Assembly (NCBI RefSeq): GCF_947507565.1
Contig: NC_089194.1
Location: forward strand, 744,001 to 808,000
Origin: Oscarella lobularis
Taxonomy: Eukaryota; Porifera; Homoscleromorpha; Homosclerophorida; Oscarellidae
Length of the DNA: 64,000 bases
Direction: 5' to 3'
Shown here: piece by piece, positions 1-10,496 of the stretch
Numbering within the stretch: position 1 is the stretch's first letter
Layout: every line of letters starts with the position of its first letter
Notes under the pieces: model-generated
Told to the model about the DNA's origin: nothing
Database searches by the model: none
Seen by the model: the letters and a program-made list of their open reading frames with translations, nothing else
Position numbers and translations under genes: made by a program

Positions 1-637
1 TTTCTGGAGAATGGCTCATTTGTCGCCCGATCTTTTGCACGTTATTGTGGTACAAATAAGGCCGTAGCGTATGTCAAGTGGGCTCTCTTTTAATTAAAGC
101 ACACAATTCAGAGAATGTGGTGCCGTGCGACGTCATAATGAAGACAAAAGCACCAGACATTGTGCACCCCATAAGGGAGCGCCCGATGTCGTCGGAGAAA
201 AAAGAGATGGCCAGTCATCTCCGCGCGGATCGTCGGAGATGTTTGCGCCGCAAGAGAGTGCGGTAGAAGGCGCAGCGAATAAGCCTTAGTGATTTAACGA
301 AAGGTTCTGATGTTATCCAAGATGGCCGCCGCTCTTAGTAGTACATAGATAGAGATGGCTGGGCCGTTGTAATTTGCAACATCGAACTCCTCTACATTGT
401 GACGTCACACAGCTTCTCAATGAATGACACCAGCTTTTCTCCTCCTCTCTCCGATGAAGATACCATCAAATCGATCGCTTCGCAAACTGCGAACGATCGC
501 GTGGGCTTGATCCCGCTCCGCGTTGATGATGCGTTTGCGGTTGAATCAGCTCACGGGATATCGGTCGCCGCGCCCACTTTGAGTGGGCACGCGCCGATTT
601 TTTTGCTTATTCGGCAAATAATGCATGCGACTCTTCA
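1..637. other. left flank, no recognised gene
   Basis: I see no recognisable protein, RNA or repeat here. Short open frames exist at 78-266 and 399-761 but show no domain and look incidental. The segment lies upstream of the first Helitron reading frame and may include the Helitron 5' end. That end cannot be placed because the second copy in this window lacks its 5' part. Confidence 0.4.
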
Positions 638-2131
638 ATGCGGCAGGCTTTGCTGCCGCTTACGAAAGAAAAGTCGCACAAATACGAAGGCACTTCAGGG
701 GAATCCCCTTGTTCAAGACAAAGGCGACTCGCTCGCGAACGAAGGCGAACTCATCGTCTAAATCAGTCTGACGCGCAGAACGAGTCCGAAAAATGCAATC
801 CTCTCTTTAGAATACGTCGGAAGAGGTCTTCCGAAAGTGTCGAGGAGACATTGGCTCGTAGAAGGAAGGGCGTCGAAAGCCACCAGGCAGAACGAAGAGC
901 AGAAACGCCAGAAGAACGCCAAGAGCGCTTGTCGCGTAACGCGTTTAGAAATTCCGTCCAAAGAGATAGTGAAACGCCGGAAGAACGCAAAGAGCGTCTG
1001 TCACGTGACGCTATGAGCAAGTCTTTTCGGAGAGATATTGAAACGCCAGAAGAACGCAAAGAGCGTCTGTCACGTGACGCCATTAGCAAGTCTCTTCAAA
1101 GAGATAATGAAACGCCAGAAGAGCGCAAAGAGCGTCTGTCACGTGGCGCTATGGTCAAGTCTCTTCGAAGAGAAAATGAAACGCTTCCGGCGGAAGAACG
1201 CCAAAAGCGTCTTTTAGCTGATTCAAAGCGCAAGTCGGCTAAAAGACGAGAAGTGACTGCGAATAAAAAGCAGTTTCGAAACGATATGGAAGCGCAAAGA
1301 AAGCGACGAAAGAGGCAGGAAGCTGCTCTTCGTGAAAAATCAGTTGAAATGGGCGAGGAAAGGGTTCCTTTTTGGAAAGAGTGGGCGACGCAAGATGAAT
1401 TTGCATCTGCACATTATCCTCGCTTAGACGCATTTCACAAACGCATGGAAGGTTTAACCTTCCATACGTGTGTTTCGTGCGAGGAGCCGTGGCCCACTTT
1501 AGACATAAGGTACAGCACACAAATGTGCAAGCAGTGCACAACTGACCAAGGAAACGGTTGTGTAGGCGGTTGTGTAGGCCTTCTTACATCCGACAACAGC
1601 ATGAATCCTGGGCGTGTTCCACCGCCTCTTAAGGATTTATCCGTTGTCGAAGAAATGCTCATAGCGCAAATAGCACCAATGATGCACATTTTCAGATTGC
1701 CGGCCGGAAGGCAATTTGGATACCGTGGTCACGTGCTAAATTTGCCCCAAAATGTGCAGTCGGTTTTGACCCGTCTGCCTAGAACAAAGAGTAATTTGGG
1801 TATGGTCGTTGTTCGCCAGACGCGCACTTCCGGTAAGGTCAATGACTTCCGCGTAAGGCGACAACGAGTTCTCGAGGCACTCGTAAACTTGAAAAGGAAC
1901 AACAAGTATTACAAGAACATAGAGATAGATTCCGAGGCATTAGAAGCTCTTCCTGAAGATGGAGAACTTGACGATCTCCATGTGATTAGAGCGGATAATG
2001 ACGATTCCTCCTTCGAAGATATTCTCCTGTTGGCGCTAATGCTGACGAGGCAAAAAAAACAAAAGACACGAATGAAGACGAGGACGATGCAGTCTACTTT
2101 TCGCATTCTGTCTTGCCTTCCGCAGCATTAA
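638..2131 (+). pseudogene. Helitron ORF N-terminal region with STPR-like repeats
   Basis: Basic N-terminal part of the Helitron protein. From about 950 to 1250 it carries four tandem 23-residue units of the form xETPEERKERLSRDAxxKSxRR. Their length and pattern match the STPR (one-score-and-three-amino-acid peptide repeat) DNA-binding type found in some transposon proteins. After that come a Cys-rich patch (FHTCVSCEEPWPTL, with two further CxxC-like pairs) and a conserved block, LPQNVQSVLTRLPR. The frame is lost near 2028: the sequence continues in the next frame into the Rep region at 2113. The DNA-binding role of the repeats is inferred from the family, not shown here. Confidence 0.7.
950..1250 (+). 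repeat. 69-bp coding tandem repeat (23-aa STPR-like units)
   Basis: Four consecutive in-frame copies of a 69-bp unit, each beginning with ETPEER or a close variant and ending in a basic KSxRR stretch. The last unit is diverged. The repetition is visible at DNA level as near-identical 'gaaacgccagaagaacgc' blocks. Confidence 0.75.
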
Positions 2132-4560
2132 ACCTAACAGAAAGACAAAAGCTTGATAAATTTATCGACAGTCTTGGAAACAAGTCTGCCGATGAACAGG
2201 CTGAAGAAAAAGGAGATAGCTGCAAGGAAAATGGTGACCAGCTGGACCATATGAGCTGGCCCACTTACGGCAGTAATCTTATTAGTGAGTTTACGACGGA
2301 AGGCTACTTTACGCAAGCCTTTCCGGCGTTGTTTCCAACGGGAGCAGGAGACTTCCGTAGTCCCCGATTACGGTCGGTTACGTTGGGCGAATACCTGAAA
2401 CACATAATGCTGTATAAAGACGGGCGTTTTGCTAGGCATCCGCGTTTTAGGTATTTTGCTCTGAATACAATGATGAGGTGGCGGGCGTTAGAAACCGCTC
2501 GGGTTTTTGTCAAACAAAATCCGAGCGATGCAGCCCTCACCGTTGAGGAACTCCGAGAGATGACAAAAACGTCGGAAAAAATTTCTCATTTTGCTAACAA
2601 AGTTGTCCACTTTGGCAAAAGTCTGCAAGGTACAAAACAGTACTGGAACATGCAGAAGAAAAATCTTTTTGCCATGATGGAAAATCTCTGTTCGCCAAGC
2701 TGCTTTTTTACTTTGAGCGCAGCTGATTTGCATTGGCCCGAGTTTTTCAATTTGGCAGCGCATTATAGTTCAGATAAAACGGCAGAGGATTTGCATGCAG
2801 AGCATAGAGATCGAAACGAAACTCTGAACAGCAATCCCATGCTAGCCGATTGGCTATTTACTAAACGAGCCACTGACTATTTGCATAATATTATGGCAAA
2901 CGTCTACTGCTTTACAGACTGTTGGGCTCGCATAGAATACCAGCATCGTGACAGTGCTCACACGCACGGCATCGGTTGGATTCGGGATGCTCCTGATTGC
3001 GAAGAGATAACTCGTCGCATAAAGGATTACCCCGAGTTTCAACTTGGCAAAGACGATGAACCAAACGAAGAGAGAATGAAAGAGATTCTAACGGAAGAAG
3101 GCCAAGAAATTGTCGACTTTGCCGATTGGCTTGTGTCGACGATGAATCCTTCTTTCGACGAAGAAGGCAAAAGAGAAATGCCGCAAACAAAGACAGGCAA
3201 TCATCCGTGCCATGAAAAGTGGGCCGACATTAGCGATCATGACGCTGATTACAAGCGTCTGATAGCCACTGTTCAGTGCCTTACAGAGTGCAAGCAAACG
3301 ACTTGCCTTAAAACAAATTTAATTGGAGAGTCCGTGTGTCGTTTCGGGTTTCCAAAAACGCTGAGAAAAGAAACGACACTGGAAATTTCTCCTTTCGGAA
3401 AGCCGGAACAACATACCGAGGCGGAGATAGAACACAAGCGCAACGATCCTCGCGTAAACAGTCACAATCGCTTCCAGCTGGAAGGTTGGCGAGCGAATGT
3501 TGACATGCAAGTTATCGTCAGCCCATACGCTGTCGGTAAGTATATCGCAAAATACGCAACAAAAAGCGAGCCGCAATCAGCAACGCTGAAGGAAACGTTT
3601 AAGATGATTACCGAGTCAATGTCCACGGACGATCCGGCTCGAAAGGCCGTTTCCAAATTGCTAATGAAAACCGTTGGCGAGCGCGACTATTCAGCACAGG
3701 AAACTTGCCATCTAATTATGGGCGAAAAGCTGGTGACATCGACCCGCGAATTCAAAACGCTCGTTTTAGAGAATAAGCGTGAAGTCAATCCGGCTGCAAA
3801 GCCAGGGCGAACTGCAACGCTTTCAACTGTAATAGAAGAGTACATGAGACGTCCGGTAGAAGTTGAAGACGTTTGTCTACTGGACTACGTCTCTGACTAC
3901 TATATAAACGCAAAGGGTAAAACGGTGCGCAGAAAAAAGTCTATAGTCGTTCGTGTAGTACCGCGAATCCTTTGCAATAAGTCAAACAAGGAACAGTACG
4001 AAAAGTACTGTTACTACCAGTTGATGAAATTCGAACCTTTTCGTAAGCTAGACGATTTGACTATCGAAGAAGAGGAAGAAGTCGAGAATGAGATTACCGA
4101 TACAGACGGTGAAACCATTCCTCTGCCTTCTACAAAAGCTTTCAAAAAGTTCATTCGAACGGCCAGCAAGAAGTTGGTCAATAGAATTGAACTGATGGAA
4201 GATATTGAATCAATAGTCAATATTCAAATGCCTTTTGAAGAGACAGACGACGATCCAAATAAGGCACAGAAAGACGACGATAAAGATCTTGGACATAAAA
4301 AGATCCGAGATCAAGATGACTGGATGAAATTGTGCCGTCCTCCCAATTCAGCCGATGACTTTGACGAGGACGACACAAGAGATTCTGAGTTTAATCAGGG
4401 AGATCTCGCACACTACAACTGGTCGGAAAAACTTGCGCAGTTTCCACCGTTGTCAGAGGCTCCAAAATTTGTAACGGAAGCGCGTAAAAAAGCACTTCAT
4501 TCAATAAAGAGCTCGTGTCGGCTGCCGATTCAAGCCTTCTTCAAGGCAATCAGAAATTAG
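2113..4560 (+). CDS. Helitron Rep (HUH endonuclease) protein region
   Basis: Helitron-like N-terminal and Rep domain, open for 815 codons. The HUH motif is HTHGIGW (His283/His285 of this frame). The tyrosine motif is in YAVGKYIAKYATK, with Tyr477 and Tyr481 as likely nucleophiles. These motifs nick and join single-stranded DNA in rolling-circle transposition. The C-terminal part is acidic and leads into the helicase, which starts in a different frame at 4515, so a frameshift separates them. The listed start is only where the frame opens. The protein really continues from the upstream repeat region, which is one frameshift away. Confidence 0.85.
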   Translation: MPSAALNLTERQKLDKFIDSLGNKSADEQAEEKGDSCKENGDQLDHMSWPTYGSNLISEFTTEGYFTQAFPALFPTGAGDFRSPRLRSVTLGEYLKHIMLYKDGRFARHPRFRYFALNTMMRWRALETARVFVKQNPSDAALTVEELREMTKTSEKISHFANKVVHFGKSLQGTKQYWNMQKKNLFAMMENLCSPSCFFTLSAADLHWPEFFNLAAHYSSDKTAEDLHAEHRDRNETLNSNPMLADWLFTKRATDYLHNIMANVYCFTDCWARIEYQHRDSAHTHGIGWIRDAPDCEEITRRIKDYPEFQLGKDDEPNEERMKEILTEEGQEIVDFADWLVSTMNPSFDEEGKREMPQTKTGNHPCHEKWADISDHDADYKRLIATVQCLTECKQTTCLKTNLIGESVCRFGFPKTLRKETTLEISPFGKPEQHTEAEIEHKRNDPRVNSHNRFQLEGWRANVDMQVIVSPYAVGKYIAKYATKSEPQSATLKETFKMITESMSTDDPARKAVSKLLMKTVGERDYSAQETCHLIMGEKLVTSTREFKTLVLENKREVNPAAKPGRTATLSTVIEEYMRRPVEVEDVCLLDYVSDYYINAKGKTVRRKKSIVVRVVPRILCNKSNKEQYEKYCYYQLMKFEPFRKLDDLTIEEEEEVENEITDTDGETIPLPSTKAFKKFIRTASKKLVNRIELMEDIESIVNIQMPFEETDDDPNKAQKDDDKDLGHKKIRDQDDWMKLCRPPNSADDFDEDDTRDSEFNQGDLAHYNWSEKLAQFPPLSEAPKFVTEARKKALHSIKSSCRLPIQAFFKAIRN

Positions 4561-4874
4561 CGTACGACATTGTTCGCAGCCACAACGAGTTGACAAAAAG
4601 CGGCTTCGAATGCAAGCCGCTTCGAATGATTGTTTGCGGTTCCGCTGGAACCGGAAAGTCGTATCTAATAAATTGCATAAAGGAAATGCTCGGAAGCGAA
4701 TGCATACTTGCAGCACCTACTGGTGTTGCAGCATTTAATATTGGTGGACAAACGCTCCACTCGCTTCTACGCATTCTTTTGCAGAAAACGTCATTTTCCG
4801 ACGTTCAAGGACCTCACGGCTGTCTCGCTGCGGCAACTGCAAGTGCGTTAACCATCACGCAAACTCCCGGATAA
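4515..4874 (+). pseudogene. truncated Pif1-like Helitron helicase
   Basis: First roughly 100 residues of a superfamily 1 Pif1/RecD2-type helicase. Walker A is CGSAGTGKSYL, followed by APTGVAAFNIGGQTLHSLL (motif Ia region). Compared with the second copy, homology ends at about nucleotide 4815, and the remaining residues to 4874 are unrelated read-through. All later helicase motifs and the OTU domain are absent. Confidence 0.8.
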
Positions 4875-5229
4875 TGCGCTGTCTTATTGTAAAACTATTC
4901 TTCGTTTTGCGAAAGAAACTTCGATTTTTTCTTCTAATATGCTGTTTAACAGCATCCTAAGCTGCTTATACGCGGGTTTTAAATAGCTTTTCAAGCTCTA
5001 TTTGATTCCATTTCGATCGTACGATGGCCCAAATTTGCAACTTCGTTTAGACGATCATGCAGTTTTCTAGCACTCTCCGTCACTTGGAAGGCCTGAACCA
5101 GTTATAGAAGTTTTAGAAGAACATTAAGCGGCCATTCCAAGATTTTTTCTGGCTTCTGTAGAACCCGTTTCTTGGTTGGGTTTCGTCCGTAAAGTGCGCT
5201 AGACCCCACGTGACCTTACCTCTTCTTCA
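4875..5229. other. intergenic, nothing recognised
   Basis: AT-rich unique sequence between the truncated Helitron and the nested MITEs. I see no coding frame or repeat. The last bases (from 5225) are the left copy of the 9-bp target duplication of MITE 2, so this segment was originally directly upstream of the RAG1-N-like gene and may hold its promoter. Confidence 0.4.
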
Positions 5230-5233
5230 AATG
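5225..5233. repeat. left 9-bp target site duplication of MITE 2
   Basis: CTTCAAATG here and again at 6723-6731. The two copies flank MITE 2 once the nested MITE 1 is removed. The right copy contains the start codon of the RAG1-N-like gene. Confidence 0.7.
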
Positions 5234-5236
5234 TAG

Positions 5237-6171
5237 CAGAGATAGAGAAGGAGAGGGATATGAAACTCCGGGTCACGTGATCTATTTAGCTGAGTAGGGG
5301 TCTGTTGCCCTTTTTACCCGGATGTGCTCGTAACGAAGGCGGCTATTTGTACTGTACATCTGAGAGCTACGGTCTTCAAAAGCCTAGAAACCAGTGTCGC
5401 TAGAGAAACCCTACCCAGCCCTACGTGTAACGATGCATAAAACCACGGCAGGCGCGCCCGTTATATGCAGAGATTCACCTTATGGATCCCATCGATCTTC
5501 GCTTTTCGTTTATTTTTTATCATCAATATGTCTCTGCTACTTGCGAAGATGTAAGCGAAGCTTTCGAGGCATCACAACTATAATAGAGCTATATCTAGAG
5601 TGGAAAATCGTACAAAGTCAGAGTTAGGAAAAAAATTAATATTTTCTTTAGTAGAAGAAATATTGGATAAGATCATGCACAAGTCTCTTCACAGATAAAT
5701 GGTCTACGCGGGTAAAATAGTTGCGAACAAACTCGCCGAATGTTCTTGCCACAGGAGGGAGCAAAAGGTGACGTGGCGAAAACGCCTATTATGCTGTTTA
5801 TCAGCGGAACGGCTGATGCCAGCGTCGAGAGTTGAGCCTATGTCTATTCTCCGACCTATGTGCTTTTGTTTGGGCTCATTTTCAAGAATATTGGCGGTCG
5901 CAAAAAAGCGCAGGAGGGAGCAAAAGTCTATTTTGTATAACGCGCTTCTACCGTCGTTTTATGCATCGTTACGCGTAGGACTGGGCAGGGTTTCTCTAGC
6001 GACACTTGTTTCCAGGCTTCCGAAAGGTCGTACCGAACATTTTCTCTCAAATGTAGTACCAATAGCCGCCTACGTTACGAGCACATCCGGGTAAAAAGGG
6101 CAACAGACCTCTACTCAGCTAAATAGATCACGTGAGCCGGAGTTTCATATCCCTCTCCTTCTCTATCTCTG
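5237..6171. mobile_element. MITE 1 (foldback element, 7-bp TSD), nested in MITE 2 edge
   Basis: A 935-bp non-coding foldback element. The arms at about 5237-5475 and 5935-6171 are imperfect reverse complements for about 240 bp, beginning CAGAGATAGAG and ending CTCTATCTCTG. It is flanked by the 7-bp direct repeat AATGTAG (5230-5236 and 6172-6178). The right TSD contains the first bases (TAG) of MITE 2, so MITE 1 jumped into the very edge of MITE 2 and is younger. The termini resemble those of MITE 3 (CAGGGATAC, also 7-bp TSD), so the two belong to related families. The CAGRGATA ends recall hAT elements, but those usually make 8-bp duplications, so the superfamily is uncertain. Confidence 0.85.
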
Positions 6172-6175
6172 AATG

Positions 6176-6722
6176 TAGTCTGGTTAACCAGACCCTTGCG
6201 CGCGTTACCGCTGGAGAAAGGGTCTGGCGAAACAGGGCATGTCGATGTGTACACGGTGCACTCTGGAGTGCGCCCCACTCACAGCTCGAGTTAATAGCAC
6301 GTGACGTAGATACCTCATTAGCCGCGTCATGGCCGCATACATGTACACCCCCATACACCGCGCGTAATGTCTCTTTCTCTGCGTTCGTCGGGCTCCATCG
6401 AAGTTAGGTTTTCGGGAAGCTTATCCGGCACAGCGTAGAGCTCTTCGCGCCGTTCTGGGAGGGAGAGACGCGTTCGTTTCCCGAAAACCTAAACTTTGAA
6501 ACGGCAAAGTCGATGGCTTCGTCGATGGAGCTCGACGAACGCTGAGGAAGAGACATGAAGGCGGTGTATGCTACGGCTAATGAGGTATCTACGTCACGTG
6601 CTATTAACTCGGGCTGTGAGTGGGGCGCACTCCAGAGTGCACCGTGTACACATCGACATGCCTTGTTTCGCCAGACCCTTTCTCCAGCGGTAACGCGCGC
6701 AAGGGTCTGGTTAACCAGACTA
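6176..6722. mobile_element. MITE 2 (foldback element, 9-bp TSD)
   Basis: A 547-bp foldback element. Its ends are TAGTCTGGTTAACCAGAC and the reverse complement, and each end holds a 16-bp perfect palindrome (GTCTGGTTAACCAGAC). The arms match for over 200 bp and share the segment around the cacgtgacgtagatacctc block. It is flanked by the 9-bp repeat CTTCAAATG (5225-5233, displaced by MITE 1, and 6723-6731). A 9-bp duplication suggests a Mutator-like family. A TA duplication (Tc1/mariner-like) is an alternative reading because the termini themselves start and end with TA. Confidence 0.8.
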
Positions 6723-6728
6723 CTTCAA

Positions 6729-9700
6729 ATGGAGTTTCACAGGCGGTCTTTGCTGTCTCTCTGTCGCATCTGCGCGAAACTGATTTCTACACGTTCAAGA
6801 GGAAGTTTCGACTGCTCGAGTTGCAGCGATCTTCTAAAAGAGGCTTTCGCGATCGACGTGGCAGGCGACGACAAAGATTTTCACCCCGGAAAGCTGTGCG
6901 AAAAGTGCCATGCGACTGCAGTGCAGTTTTGCACTGTCCGAAAAGCAGGAAAGCTCTATCGAACATCGAAGACTGCGACATCTTGGCCACCCCACAGCGG
7001 CGACGATTGTTTCGCTTGCAATCAGTTTTGCAAGTGTCAGAGGGGTGGAAGGAATCCATCAAAGCGACGCAAGCATGCTGGGCGACCGAAAGGAGGAAGC
7101 GTCGACTCTCTTGAGCGCTTCCTGCACAGCATCGCTCCAGCTTCCGTTATTTCGACACGCCCTCTAAAGCTCTATCCTGAGTTTATTGAAGAAGACCTTA
7201 ACGCGCCAGGAGTTTTGGCAGAACTTGTGTGCTCAGCATGCAAAGATGTCGTCGACAGACCTGTCAACACTAAATGTCAACACCTTGTTTGCATGAATTG
7301 CTTACTCAGACAGTATCAAAACCTCGGGTCAGAAAATGAGTGGCGCTGTTTGCACAAAAACTGCGAGGCGATATTTCCTAAGTCTAAACTAGCGGAAACG
7401 TTTTTCAAGCCTTACGGACTAGTTCAGTCCTCACTTGAATCGCTTAAAGTAGCTGGAAACATATACATTACAGTATAGTACACATTTAGTTGAGATCTTT
7501 CTAGGTCCGCTGTCCGAATGGCTGTAGCTAGGTAATTTTGTACAAGTCTTTAGCAAAGCATGTGTGCTCAGGCCCTCTCAGCCAAACCGCTGCAACTCCT
7601 GCAAGATCAGGGCTCCTTACCATCAATGACGCAGTCAGAAGAATGGAGACGCCAACGACGGTAGAAAAGAGAGCTGCTGGCAATATCGTCCGTAGGATGA
7701 TGACGACATCGTGCCCTGACGCAGATGATTTAGAAGTTCTTCTGCCTACAGGAAACCGAGGAAAGGTAAATGTGTAACTTTCCGGCCAGTACTTAGAGAA
7801 GAGATTAGCGTTGTTGTTAGAAAATAAAATTTGTGAAGACAGCAGTTCCTCGTGTTCCATCTGACCACGCTTCCCAGAGAACAATACGACAAAGAACAGC
7901 GGCGATTGAAAGATTCCGGGCGGCGTTGAGCGGGGGAGACGTCGGAGGCGTGACCTCTTGCATTCAACTAAGGCACGAACTCTCACGTACGTCGGTGGAA
8001 GATCGCCGCAGCCTGCTTAGAGAAGCTGGGTTTGTTGTGCCTGAGAACAACATCATTCCCCCTGGAACTGGCCTAGCACTTAAGGCTGCTCTCTCACTGC
8101 CTTGGAGTAGCCTAAGAATTCTTCGAAGGTCTGTGCACTAATCTTTTACTAAATTAAGTAAAGGTTTGGTTACAGATGGCTTGTCCGTTGGGGAGTGAAG
8201 CTTCCCGGCGAGCGACAAGACAGGAGAGTGATGGAGGAATGGGCTCCCAACGACATCTTTGGAGAAATGATTCCGCTGAGCTTTAGATCGTCGTCTTCTA
8301 CAGTTTTTCAACCGGCTCCAGCAGTATTTCTTGCAAACCTTTGGAATGCTATCAACAAAAGTCTGAATACATTGAGTGAAACCGAGTAATAGAAAATAAG
8401 ACAGTGCTGAACAGTAAATAATTTCTTTTGTATTTTAGAAAACTGACGTGGCATGACGGTTGCATTCCGGAGGACACTGTTTGGGTCAAACCAGGGATAC
8501 TAGACAACAGGGATAAGAAACGCAGCATGGTACTGTACATTGTGACGCAACTTAGGTGACACGGCACGCCCCCCTCCACGTCCTTTTGACCTCTCAAGTA
8601 AATTCCCGATTTCTCCAAATCCAAAAGCTGGAGAACAAGTGAATAATTTTGGCAAGGTTGCAAAATGCCTTTGTAACACTTCCGATTGTCGTCTTAAGCA
8701 AAACGATGATGTTCTAAAGACGATTTCGACCCGTTTTCTTACAGCACCCCATACCGTGACTTTGTGCAATTGTTATGATCGTTCTAGAGGTTTTCAGAAC
8801 CCCAAAGTTCATTCAAATTGTTGACAATATACCTCAAAGTGCAACTGTCTTGCCCAAAATCATTACTGGTTTCTAACTGTCAAAATCGAGACGATTTTCT
8901 GCTAAGCACCTCTCTTGTCAAATTGCAAAATTGCCTCTAATCTGGTGATTAGGAATGACAGACGATCTTGGGCAAGACAGTTGCACTTTGACGTTTATAG
9001 TCTAATATTCTAATAGACTTAGGGGATCTGAAATCCTTTCAAACGATCATAAAAATTGCACAAAGTCGAGTTCTGAAGAAAAACGGGCCAAAATCGTCGT
9101 AAGCAGCCTCGTTTGATAAAAACGACAAAGTGAAATTAATTCGTAGTTATTTCCAAACCTTTCCAAAAAATTAGAATGCTCTGCAGCTTTCAGATTTGGA
9201 GATATCGACAATTACTTGACAGAGGTCACAAGCTGGTGAGGGGGCGTGGCCGTGTCACGCATCATGCGTCACAATGTACAGTACCATGCGTGCGTTTCTT
9301 ATCCCTATTGTCTAGTATCCCTGGTCAAACTCGGCGGTGATCACGGAGGCGGATCGTTCAAATTCTGCTTTTAGATAGGAAATGTCAACAACGTTAATTC
9401 TGTGAAGAATACTCATCCAATTTGCGTATTTGAAGCCGTCGATTCGGTAACAAACCTTCGAATCGCTTTGAGCAGGTATAGAGAACAGATAAATGAAATA
9501 CCGATTTTCAATTGGAGGTACCGCCCACGTAGATGAAGCTGCAGACTCTTTAGGTAATTGATTACTCCTTTGCAGAGGGAAGCAGATAGAGTTCTTCGTC
9601 TACGGTGATTACGAATTTCTCTGCAAATCGTACGGAATTTCTGGTGCTTCAGGTAAGAGATGAAAATTTGTGGCCCGTTCTATGTCAGCATATTAGGACG

Positions 9701-10445
9701 TCGACCATGCCTATGGTGTCTGGCTACCAAAGACGAAACGCAGCTTTCAATAGAAAGCAGGGGCCAAAATCAAAGCCGATCTTTAGCAAATTTGGCTAGC
9801 GACTACGAAAAGTTTGTTTCTGACGGCTCTGACCTGAAACGCGCAAAATTTTTTAACAACGTCATCTCTGCTCCAATTTTTGACATAGAACTCGACCACG
9901 TAAGCCAACTGTAAAAGAAGTAAGTGGTGTATTTACCTAATTGATTAAGGTTGCTGTGCCCGCTCTCCACGTGTCTCTGGGAATCTTTACTCGGCTTTTC
10001 ACTTTGCTTGAATGCGCGTGCCGTTGTCTGGACAGGCAGATTGTTGAAAAGAAGAGGCAAGACATGCGTCAGCAGATGAAGGCTTTGGACAGAGCCAGGC
10101 GTCTTGAACAAAAGTCTTCTCTTCAATATGATCCATGTTAGACGCTGGTACACTGACAGTTTGAAGCAGATTTGGACATCAACACCTGAGCCAGACAATT
10201 CTTGTAGAGAAGACGATTCTATGCTTGAGTCAGACGATTCTATGCTTGAGTCAGGCAATGACCCTAAAAAAGAAGTCAGAAGAACCTCCAAGAGCCAAAA
10301 AATCACTTTTGCAGAGGTGTCCCGCCTTTGCAGTGCAGTTCAAAACAGACCAGGTGAAGTCACGTCCATCGAATCCAAATGCAACGCATTCGCCGTTCTA
10401 GTACGTTGGTTCATACTTGGCCTAGTGGGAATAAGAGACAGGTAG
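6729..10445 (+). pseudogene. RAG1 N-terminal-like zinc/RING protein fused to transposase-like body
   Basis: Multi-exon gene starting at ATG 6729. Exon 1 (to about 7478) has the layout of the vertebrate RAG1 non-core region: LCRICAKL, an IDVAGDDKDFHP block with CEKC, a W-PHSGDDCFAC zinc pair, then a RING-type finger CSACKDVVDRP...CQHLVCMNC. Later exons, read with introns of about 45-60 bp (8129-8175, 9653-9696, 9900-9949), carry a transposase-like body: LGGDHGGGSFKF, a SGASG...CLWC zinc pair, and ALHVSLGIFTRLF. I infer these correspond to the DDE core and CxxC insert of RAG1/Chapaev-type transposases. Established parallel: N-RAG-TP elements of molluscs encode RAG1-N-like proteins. Broken by MITE 3 (8492-9323), an in-frame TAG at 9372-9374 and a frameshift near 10104-10141. 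The 3' end is not defined. It could be a transposon relic or a domesticated gene copy. Confidence 0.75.
8492..9323. mobile_element. MITE 3 (foldback element, 7-bp TSD)
   Basis: An 832-bp non-coding foldback element beginning CAGGGATACTAGACAA and ending with its reverse complement. Terminal inverted repeats are about 170 bp, and further inverted similarity continues inward. It is flanked by the 7-bp repeat GTCAAAC (8485-8491 and 9324-9330). It lies inside an exon of the RAG1-N-like gene. Removing the element and one TSD copy joins the exon in frame across VWVK|LGGDHGGG, which proves the borders. Confidence 0.9.
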
Positions 10446-10496
10446 GGCGCCCAGCCACGCAAACGCACTCGAAGTGTTGTCGTAAACCAATCCTAT

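Larger units (their letters stand above)
638..4815 (+). mobile_element. Helitron copy 1, 3'-truncated
   Basis: A rolling-circle Helitron segment: a repeat-rich N-terminal frame, the Rep (HUH endonuclease) region, and the first part of a Pif1-like helicase with Walker A. It is closely similar to the copy at 25.4-30.1 kb. Similarity to that copy stops at about 4815, just after the helicase begins, so most of the helicase and the OTU domain are missing. The left border is not defined. The reading frame shifts near 2028 and again between Rep and helicase (4515-4560), so this copy is not autonomous. The 3' breakpoint abuts unrelated sequence. Confidence 0.85.

Noticed and set aside
5394-6094. Two plus-strand frames in 5.4-6.1 kb
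   Set aside because: They lie within the foldback arms and centre of MITE 1 and mirror each other.
6132-6407. Open frame on the MITE 1/MITE 2 boundary
   Set aside because: It crosses two transposon ends and has no domain.
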